Shown: positions 32,656-37,977 of the stretch, in pieces
Layout of the letters: each line of letters opens with the position of its first letter
Position numbering within the stretch: position 1 is the first letter of the stretch
From: Pseudomonadales bacterium
GTDB taxonomy: Bacteria; Pseudomonadota; Gammaproteobacteria; Pseudomonadales; Alcanivoracaceae
Direction of reading: 5' to 3'
Length of the DNA: 37,977 nt
Assembly (NCBI GenBank): GCA_022360555.1
Contig: JAKSCQ010000294.1
Span: forward strand, 1-37,977
Made by a program: the position numbers and the translations under genes
Notes under the pieces: model-generated
Database searches by the model: none
What the model was told of the DNA's origin: nothing
Seen by the model: only the letters and a program-made list of their open reading frames with translations

Positions 32656-34047
32656 ATGGAATTCCTACCTATTAGCTGGCGATTGCAGGGCAAGGGTGCC
32701 CTGCTGGTCGGTGGCGGCGAAGTGGCCCTGCGCAAAGGGCGTCTTCTGCACCGTTCTGGTGCCCGTGTCAGTGTGGTTGCTCCGTCGGTGTGCGCAGAAT
32801 TGCGCGATATTGTGGTGCAAAGTGGCGGCAAGCTGCTGGAGCGGGGCTTCGAGCCTGCCGACTTGGACGGCCAGGCGCTGGTTGTCAGTGCCACGGATGA
32901 TTCATCGCTTAATGCCTGGGTGGCTGAGCAGGCCAGCGCCAAAGGGCTGCCCGTCAATGTGGTGGATAACCCGTCGCTGGGCGACTTCATCTTCCCGGCC
33001 ATTGTTGACCGTTCCCCGATCCTGATCAGTATCAGCTCGTCCGGCGCCTCGCCGGTGCTGGCGCGCAAGCTGCGCAGCCAGATCGAATCCAGTCTGCCGG
33101 CCCGCTGGGGACGTCTGGCGGACCTGATGGCGAAATTCCGCCAGCCGCTCAAGGACAAGCTTGGCAACATTGGCGCCCGCCGACTGTTCTGGGAAAAGGC
33201 CCTGGAAGGGCCGGTGGTGGAAAAGGTACTGGCCGGCAAGGAATCCGAGGCAGAAGCCATATTGGCTCAGGCCATTGAGGAAGCTGATACCGATCGCCTC
33301 AGTCGGGGTGAAGTCTATCTTGTCGGTGCCGGCCCCGGAGACCCGGATTTGCTGACATTTCGGGCGTTGCGTTTGCTCCAGAAAGCCGACGTGGTGCTTT
33401 ACGATCGCCTGGTGGGCAAGGGCATTGTCGACCTGGCACGCCGTGATGCCGAGCTGGTTTACGTGGGCAAGGCTCGCGACAAGCATGCGTTGCCCCAGGA
33501 CAACATCAATGAACTGCTGGTGCACTATGCCCGTCAGGGTAAGAAGGTGTGCCGCCTTAAGGGGGGTGACCCCTTTATTTTTGGGCGTGGTGGCGAGGAA
33601 ATTGATTTGATCGTGCAGGAAGGCATCGATTTCCAGGTGGTGCCCGGCATTACCGCCGCCAGTGGCTGCGCGGCCTATGGCGGTATTCCGCTGACGCACC
33701 GTGATCATGCGCAATCCGTGCGTTTCGTCACCGGCCACCGCAAGGACGGCTCCGTGGACCTGGACTGGCAGCACCTGGTCAGTGAAACCGAGACGGTGGT
33801 TTTCTACATGGGCTTGGTGGGACTGCGCCAGATCTGCCAGAAACTGATGGAGCACGGCCGCGCCGCCGACACCCCCATCGCCCTGGTATCCCGTGGCACC
33901 ACGGACCTTCAGGAAGTCATCACCGGGACACTGGAGAACCTGCCGGATGACATTGAAGGGCGGGAAGTGCATGCGCCAACGCTGATTATTGTCGGCAGCG
34001 TGGTGAGTTTGCACCCCAGGTTTGGGTGGTTCAGGAAAAGCAATTAA
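32656..34047 (+). CDS. cysG: Siroheme synthase (multifunctional CysG)
   Basis: Fusion of precorrin-2 dehydrogenase/ferrochelatase (N-terminal) and uroporphyrinogen III methyltransferase (C-terminal), making siroheme for sulfite and nitrite reductases. 463 residues (E. coli 457). NAD motif [15 protein letters not shown] (17-31); dimerisation/ferrochelatase region with [16 protein letters not shown]; methyltransferase with [19 protein letters not shown] (about 219-237), [17 protein letters not shown] and [20 protein letters not shown]. Ends in the left arm of an AT-rich repeat. Confidence 0.97.
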   Translation: MEFLPISWRLQGKGALLVGGGEVALRKGRLLHRSGARVSVVAPSVCAELRDIVVQSGGKLLERGFEPADLDGQALVVSATDDSSLNAWVAEQASAKGLPVNVVDNPSLGDFIFPAIVDRSPILISISSSGASPVLARKLRSQIESSLPARWGRLADLMAKFRQPLKDKLGNIGARRLFWEKALEGPVVEKVLAGKESEAEAILAQAIEEADTDRLSRGEVYLVGAGPGDPDLLTFRALRLLQKADVVLYDRLVGKGIVDLARRDAELVYVGKARDKHALPQDNINELLVHYARQGKKVCRLKGGDPFIFGRGGEEIDLIVQEGIDFQVVPGITAASGCAAYGGIPLTHRDHAQSVRFVTGHRKDGSVDLDWQHLVSETETVVFYMGLVGLRQICQKLMEHGRAADTPIALVSRGTTDLQEVITGTLENLPDDIEGREVHAPTLIIVGSVVSLHPRFGWFRKSN

Positions 34048-34204
34048 TAGTTAATAATGAATAGTTAATAGTTATACGCGGATCTCCGCGTATGGTTCTT
34101 CAGACAAAGAAGCCGCGACCATGCGCATGGTCGCGGCTTTTTGCTTTGAAAAAAGAAAGTGTCTCTCGCGTCGTTATTAATTATTCATTATTAACTGTTA
34201 ATTG
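34041..34204. repeat. AT-rich inverted arms at the cysG/ybiB convergent junction
   Basis: The left arm starts at 34041 and the right arm ends at 34204; over 30 bases they are reverse complements with two mismatches (core TTAATAATGAATA). Each begins within a few bases of the stop codon of one of the two converging genes. Between them are the palindrome ATACGCGGA-TC-TCCGCGTAT (34074-34093) and a strong terminator. It is the same design as at 23107-23206. Confidence 0.8.
34111..34142 (+). terminator. Strong terminator after cysG
   Basis: AGCCGCGACCAT and ATGGTCGCGGCT form a 12-bp stem with GCGC loop, followed by T residues at 34138-34142. The A-rich left flank is weaker, so it mainly serves the cysG direction. 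Confidence 0.9.
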
Positions 34205-34206
34205 CC

Positions 34207-35196
34207 TTACAAGACCTGCTTGCTCCTGTTCTGCCACAACTCACGGGCCAGCTCCCGCGCTTCCTCCAGCGACGCCGCCCGGTCCAGTCCCCACAGTGCC
34301 ACGGCGACGGTCTGTATCACGGCATTCTCCCCGTATTCATCCTGTAACTCGCCGCGCCAGACCTGTTTGAGGGTTTCCGCGCTGGGGGTTCCGGGGGGAG
34401 TCTGCCTGGCCATAACGTTATCCAGCACCGCGCTTTCCAGGTGCTCTCCGTGGCGGATGCCGAAGATTTGGGTGCGCGCGTCCGGGCGGATTTCCAGTTC
34501 GCCGCCTTCCCCCTTGAACAGCAGCAGGTCGCGGTCGCCGGCCAGGTCGGCGGCGCCCTGGTGCAGTTCGATATAGGCGGGGTGGAAGACGCTCTGCATG
34601 GACAGCGGCGCCCTGGCCGGGTTGAGGCTGCGGGCCAGGGTGTTGATGGGGGAGCGCAGGCCCAGGAAATAGCGCAGTGTCAGCAGACGGGAGAGCGGAG
34701 CGCAGAAACTTTCCAGGGGCAGGTAGGCCAGCCCGTGCTGGTCCAGGTGGGCCGCGGCGTCTTCGGGATTGTTGGCAACAGGCAGACCCAGTTGCGGCAG
34801 CAACTGATCGCTGTAGACCCGGTTCGGGGTGTGCGCCGGGCCGCCATGCAGCAGAATGCGTACCCCGTGGGAGGCCAGCAGCAGGGTGGCCAGCAGGTAC
34901 CAGGGGTGGTGTTTCTTCTTGCCCGCGTAGCTGGGCCAGTCCAGGTCCACGGCGGGTAGCGCCTGGAGCGCCTGATAACAGGCCGGTCGGCAGGCATCAA
35001 GAAAGCCGGCCAGTTCCTCGGGAGTTTCCTCCTTGACTCGCAGCAGCATCAGGAAGGCACCAAGCTGGATCTCTTCCACCTGGCCATCCAGGATCGCCTG
35101 CATGGCATCGTGGGCTTCCTCGCGGGTGAGACTGCGGCGGGCACGCTTGCCGCGCCCCAGGGTACGGACAAAAGGGGCAAAAGCATGTTCGGTCAT
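34207..35196 (-). CDS. ybiB: Glycosyl transferase/phosphoribosyltransferase-fold DNA-binding protein, YbiB (TrpD2)-like
   Basis: YbiB of E. coli has the anthranilate phosphoribosyltransferase (TrpD) fold but binds nucleic acid without known enzymatic activity. This 329-residue protein has an N-terminal helical domain (RSLTREEAHDAMQAILDGQVEEIQLGAFLMLLR), then HGVRILLHGGPAHTPNRVYS at the place of the phosphate-binding region, and SPINTLARSLNPA. The ATG chosen follows GAGG; an upstream ATG adds MRFP. It lies 46 bases after tusB, probably the last gene of the yccA-tusDCB unit. Confidence 0.85.
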   Translation of the reverse strand: MTEHAFAPFVRTLGRGKRARRSLTREEAHDAMQAILDGQVEEIQLGAFLMLLRVKEETPEELAGFLDACRPACYQALQALPAVDLDWPSYAGKKKHHPWYLLATLLLASHGVRILLHGGPAHTPNRVYSDQLLPQLGLPVANNPEDAAAHLDQHGLAYLPLESFCAPLSRLLTLRYFLGLRSPINTLARSLNPARAPLSMQSVFHPAYIELHQGAADLAGDRDLLLFKGEGGELEIRPDARTQIFGIRHGEHLESAVLDNVMARQTPPGTPSAETLKQVWRGELQDEYGENAVIQTVAVALWGLDRAASLEEARELARELWQNRSKQVL

Positions 35197-35242
35197 TGGG
35201 AACCTCATTTACGTGCATCACGCTTGCACGCGTAGCTTGCGC

Positions 35243-35497
35243 TCAATACCAACTGGTGCAGGGGCCGTGTTCGGCGATCAGTTCAATGAGCTGGTCATGC
35301 TTGATCACCGGCAGGGTGCTGTCCGGCAGTGACAGTTGCGGATGTTGCAGCAGGTAGGCATCGCCTTTCAGCGGAAGTGACGCTGCAAGCAGCAGGCCAG
35401 CATCCGTGAACACACACACATCACCGTCCTGGTAGAGGGTATTGAATTGTTCAAGCCGGGCGGCATTGTCCGGCGTAAAACCTAGCAGGTGCAACAT
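35243..35497 (-). CDS. tusB: Sulfurtransferase complex subunit TusB
   Basis: Part of the TusBCD complex that relays persulfide from TusA to TusE for mnm5s2U synthesis by MnmA. 84 residues, DsrH family: MLHLLGFTPDN, GDVCVFTDAGLLLA and the C-terminal LIAEHGPCTSWY. The start codon directly follows the tusC stop. Confidence 0.88.
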   Translation of the reverse strand: MLHLLGFTPDNAARLEQFNTLYQDGDVCVFTDAGLLLAASLPLKGDAYLLQHPQLSLPDSTLPVIKHDQLIELIAEHGPCTSWY

Positions 35498-35800
35498 TCA
35501 GAAAACCAGAATCTGATCGCATTCATTGCGTAATGATAACAGGGCATCGGGGGCCAGCCTTTCCAGTGGCATGGGAGACTGCGGGGCGGGGGCGTCGGTC
35601 ACGCAGCGTACGCCGAAATCCGGTAGCTGTGGCAGGTTATCGCTGGGCGCCAGTGTCAGTTGCGCGAGGCAGTCACGGGTTAGCCACAGGGTGGTGGGCT
35701 GGCCGAAGGCCGCGCCGGTAAGCAGCATGTCCAGCATTTCCTGGAACTGGCCGGAAAAGGGGGCACTGCCGGTGGCGATGTAGAGGGCATGACTAGCCAA
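35498..35800 (-). CDS. tusC: Sulfurtransferase complex subunit TusC
   Basis: DsrF-type subunit of the TusBCD complex. 100 residues, somewhat shorter than E. coli TusC (119). Contains ALYIATGSAPFSGQFQEMLDMLLTGAAFGQ and ends in NECDQILVF. It overlaps tusD by 8 bases. Identification rests on the SAPFS/ALDMLL-like pattern and position between tusD and tusB. Confidence 0.88.
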   Translation of the reverse strand: MASHALYIATGSAPFSGQFQEMLDMLLTGAAFGQPTTLWLTRDCLAQLTLAPSDNLPQLPDFGVRCVTDAPAPQSPMPLERLAPDALLSLRNECDQILVF

Positions 35801-36164
35801 TCTGGATCACCCGCTCACTGTTGATCAGGGCATCGGCCCACTGGCCGAGCCCGGCAAGGGTAAAGCCCTCGGCGAGATTGTTGACCGCCTCATTGTTCAC
35901 AAGCCCCCGGCGCTGGGCGGCGCCCACGCAGACGATGGCGTCGATACCGCTGTCGCGAACCCATTGCTGCCACTGCTGGCAGGCGCCAGCCTGGTCACCG
36001 TCGCCGCTCCAGGCAAAACGGTTGGCAAGATGCACCGCATCACGATAGAGAAACAGTCGGTAAAGTTGATGGTCGGGGTGCTGATGAAGGGATTTGGCGG
36101 TCTGGAGGGCGGTCAGCGCGGCGGCGGAATCCGCCGCCGCGTTGACCAAAAGGGCAAACTGCAT
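35793..36164 (-). CDS. tusD: Sulfurtransferase complex subunit TusD
   Basis: DsrE-type subunit carrying the persulfide. 123 residues; the active cysteine is Cys79 in IVCVGAAQRRGL. MQFALLVNAAADSAAALTALQ is the usual N-terminus. The ATG overlaps the yccA stop by one base (TGATG), giving coupled translation. Confidence 0.92.
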   Translation of the reverse strand: MQFALLVNAAADSAAALTALQTAKSLHQHPDHQLYRLFLYRDAVHLANRFAWSGDGDQAGACQQWQQWVRDSGIDAIVCVGAAQRRGLVNNEAVNNLAEGFTLAGLGQWADALINSERVIQIG

Positions 36165-36847
36165 CAATCGTCGCCGCCCAGGGCGGTGAGGATATGCAGC
36201 AGGGACATGAACAGGTTGTACAGCGACACGAACAGGGTGACGGTGGCCATGATGTAGTTGGTTTCACCGCCGTGAATGATGGCGCTGGTCTGCCACATGA
36301 TCAGCAGGGACGACAGCATCATGAAGGCTGCGGACACGGCCAGGCTCAGGGCCGGGATCTGGAAGAAGATATTGGCCAGGCTGGCCACGAAAGCCACCAG
36401 AATACCGACCATGATGAAGTTGGTCAGGAAACTGAAGTCCTTCTTGGTAACCAGGGCGATGGCGGACATGGCGACGAAGATACCGGCGGTACCCCCCAGT
36501 GCCATGGTCACGATTTCCATGCCGCCAGGAATCTGGGCATACATGTTAATGATCGGGCCGGTGGTAAAGCCGAGCCAGCCGGTCAGACCGAATACCGCCA
36601 GAATGCCCCAGGCGCTATTGCGCAGCACGTTGGTAGCGATCAATAGGCCGAAGTAGACGCCGAGGGTCAGCCAGACGTTGATAAAGCCGATGTTGCTAGC
36701 CATGGCAAACCAGGATGCCCCGGTGGCCACAACCAGGGACAGCCCCAGCAGCATGTAGGTGTTTTTCAGCACCTGGGCTGCGCGCTCCCCAGTGACGGCG
36801 ACACCGTGCTGATGGGAAACAGAGTAGGGGTTGGTCTGGTTATTCAT
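36164..36847 (-). CDS. yccA: Bax inhibitor-1/YccA family membrane protein
   Basis: A 227-residue inner-membrane protein with seven hydrophobic segments. In E. coli, YccA is a substrate and modulator of FtsH. LKNTYMLLGLSLVVATGASWFAM near the start, LTGWLGFTTGPIINMYA and ETNYIMATVTLFVSLYNLFMSLLHIL at the end follow the BI-1 family. It is first in the leftward yccA-tusDCB unit and the position before tusD is as in pseudomonads. Confidence 0.95.
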   Translation of the reverse strand: MNNQTNPYSVSHQHGVAVTGERAAQVLKNTYMLLGLSLVVATGASWFAMASNIGFINVWLTLGVYFGLLIATNVLRNSAWGILAVFGLTGWLGFTTGPIINMYAQIPGGMEIVTMALGGTAGIFVAMSAIALVTKKDFSFLTNFIMVGILVAFVASLANIFFQIPALSLAVSAAFMMLSSLLIMWQTSAIIHGGETNYIMATVTLFVSLYNLFMSLLHILTALGGDD

Positions 36848-36880
36848 AGGTCGTACTCATCCTTGCGAATTGTCTCCCTG

Positions 36881-36908
36881 ATCATAAGGCCGACCGGCGC
36901 AAAATCAA
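36881..36908 (-). promoter_or_regulatory. Sigma70-type promoter of yccA-tusDCB
   Basis: Read on the minus strand: TTGATT, 16-base spacer, TATGAT, 33 bases before the yccA ATG. Good match to consensus at both hexamers. Confidence 0.6.
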
Positions 36909-37073
36909 GGGAATTACCCCCGGCTAAGCTACTGTTTTTTCAGGCGTGACCCGTAAATTCGCCCCATGGCAGATATCTGACTGCAATTGTGAACAAAATC
37001 GCAGGGAATCCATGGCAAATTTCATACTATTTTCGTATTCGTAGAAACATGATCAAAGTACCTTGGGGGAGCT

Positions 37074-37754
37074 ATGTCATCGCTGTCACTGGCACCGAAA
37101 GAAGAGCAGATACAGATGCGCGGGGTGGCCGGCGGCTACGGGACCTACGACGACCTGCTGCAGGTGCCTCCCGCCCGCGAACGCCAGCGGGAGTGGAGCT
37201 TCACCCAGCCTGGCGGGCTGGGCCGTGCCTCCCTGAGCCTGATTCTGTTCAATGGCCGCTATCTGGAATGGCGGGAAGTCCGGGGCGGTCGCCAGCAAAG
37301 CCGCGAGTTGAACCTGGCTTTTGTCTCTCCGAGGCCCAGGAGGCTGCGTCAGATTGCCTGGCTGCCGGTGGGGATGGCGGCTCTGGCGCTGCTGGCTGGT
37401 CTGGCGGCGAGCCTGCTGCAGCAAGGCTGGGTGGCAGCGGGTTGCTTCGGGGTGGGAGTGGTGGCAACAGCCTGCGCGGTGATGGCGAGCCGGGACCGCT
37501 GGGTTTTCTTCAGCGAGCATGGGCGCATCGTGTTGTTCGAGCTGTATCACCGGCGCCGGGACCGGGAGCGGCTGGAAAAAGTGCTCAAGCGCATTGCCAG
37601 CCGTTGTCAGAAGGCGCGCCAGAACCTGCCAGGCGGCAAGGCGGACTTGGCGGCGGAGGTGGCCGAGCACCGTCGTTTGATGATGGCTGGTTGTATCAGC
37701 GAAGCCATGTATCAACAGGCAAAAAACCGTATTTTCAGCCGCTACCAGCCCTGA
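37074..37754 (+). CDS. Uncharacterised two-helix membrane protein
   Basis: Not recognised. 226 residues with a soluble N-terminal domain (1-90, GYGTYDDLLQVPPARERQ then LSLILFNGRYLEWREV), two adjacent membrane helices (about 95-115 and 118-138) joined by a short loop, and a C-terminal cytosolic region rich in Arg/Lys (RRRDRERLEKVLKRIASR) with a final short-helix segment GCISEAMYQQAKNRIFSRYQP that resembles SHOCT-like C-terminal oligomerisation helices. GGGGGAG stands 4 bases before the ATG. It lies upstream of tRNA-Ser and divergent from yccA. No enzymatic motif seen. Confidence 0.8.
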   Translation: MSSLSLAPKEEQIQMRGVAGGYGTYDDLLQVPPARERQREWSFTQPGGLGRASLSLILFNGRYLEWREVRGGRQQSRELNLAFVSPRPRRLRQIAWLPVGMAALALLAGLAASLLQQGWVAAGCFGVGVVATACAVMASRDRWVFFSEHGRIVLFELYHRRRDRERLEKVLKRIASRCQKARQNLPGGKADLAAEVAEHRRLMMAGCISEAMYQQAKNRIFSRYQP

Positions 37755-37809
37755 CAAAGCGCGGCTGGACAACTTTCAACCAGTTGGTCCGGGGTTTCGT
37801 TTCGGGTCG

Positions 37810-37837
37810 TTGACTGGCAACCTTGCTCATGTATTAT
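37810..37837 (+). promoter_or_regulatory. Promoter of tRNA-Ser
   Basis: TTGACT, 16-base spacer, TATTAT, 13 bases before the mature tRNA 5' end, with a GC-rich discriminator (TGCTGGCC) as usual for stable RNA genes. Confidence 0.75.
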
Positions 37838-37850
37838 TGCTGGCCAGTTC

Positions 37851-37938
37851 GGAGGGGTGGCAGAGTGGCCGAATGCACCGGTCTTGAAAACCGGCGACGG
37901 GAGACCGTCCGTGGGTTCAAATCCCACCCCCTCCGCCA
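37851..37938 (+). tRNA. tRNA-Ser (UGA)
   Basis: 88 bases with acceptor GGAGGGG/CCCCTCC, D arm, anticodon stem CCGGT/ACCGG with TGA at 37885-37887, a long variable arm (class II tRNA), T arm GTGGGTTCAAATCCCAC and encoded CCA. Reads UCA and related codons. Confidence 0.97.
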
Positions 37939-37953
37939 TACGAAAAAGGAAAA

Positions 37954-37977
37954 GGCTCGCACTGAAAGGTGCGGGCC
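37954..37977 (+). terminator. Terminator stem of tRNA-Ser (cut by window edge)
   Basis: GGCTCGCAC and GTGCGGGCC form a 9-bp stem with a TGAAAG loop, one T-G pair. The expected T tract lies beyond the window. Confidence 0.7.

Noticed and set aside
37742-37939. Open frame antisense to tRNA-Ser (MAEGVGFEPTDGLPSPVF...)
   Set aside because: This is the well-known spurious frame on the strand opposite tRNA-Ser genes; the tRNA explains the sequence.

Overview
This window is chromosomal DNA from a GC-rich (about 60% by eye) gammaproteobacterium. The protein set and gene order point to an Alcanivorax-like or neighbouring Oceanospirillales/Pseudomonas-related marine genus. That is an inference from three things: E. 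coli-type PurB/HflD/MnmA/NudJ, two NADP-isocitrate dehydrogenases next to cspD-clpS-clpA, and a gene order that, from memory, follows the Pseudomonas aeruginosa block running from tRNA-Ser and yccA to purB. No rRNA, CRISPR array, phage or insertion sequence is visible.

Layout. (1) 1-7760 is the accessory part. It holds the end of malate synthase G, a secretin short-domain protein, a secreted PETase/cutinase-like alpha/beta hydrolase, an AraC-type regulator and a lipase-chaperone-like protein. These are followed by a convergent pair made of a second, truncated lipase-chaperone-like protein and a diverged apolipoprotein N-acyltransferase homologue, then a TrmB-like methyltransferase. (2) 7869-13723 is a leftward run nudJ-mnmA-hflD-purB-roxA-GNAT-hypothetical, with several one-base stop/start overlaps. 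(3) 13838-15652 has moaC-moaD-moaE (molybdopterin synthesis) converging on rluE, with a 98-base overlap. (4) 15892-19923 carries the monomeric and then the dimeric NADP-isocitrate dehydrogenase genes, each preceded by the same extended -10 promoter sequence. (5) 19944-26159 is an N-degron and proteolysis neighbourhood: cspD, clpS, clpA, infA, bpt, aat, trxB. ClpS/ClpA read and unfold N-degron substrates, while Bpt and Aat attach the destabilising Leu/Phe. (6) 26475-34047 has ftsK, lolA, rarA, crcB, serS and cysG, all rightward. (7) 34207-36847 is leftward yccA-tusD-tusC-tusB followed by a ybiB-like gene. (8) The right end has an unknown two-helix membrane protein and tRNA-Ser(UGA).

Intergenic DNA is unusually rich in inverted-repeat elements. 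Two convergent gene ends (clpA/infA and cysG/ybiB) carry AT-rich inverted arms around a hairpin terminator. Further REP-like inverted pairs lie before serS, between infA and bpt, and between the two isocitrate dehydrogenase genes.

The most unusual gene arrangement is the pair of LifO-like proteins beside the diverged Lnt homologue (4102-6900), with no cognate lipase in the window. Most of the rest is conserved housekeeping. All family assignments come from reading the sequence; no database search was run.
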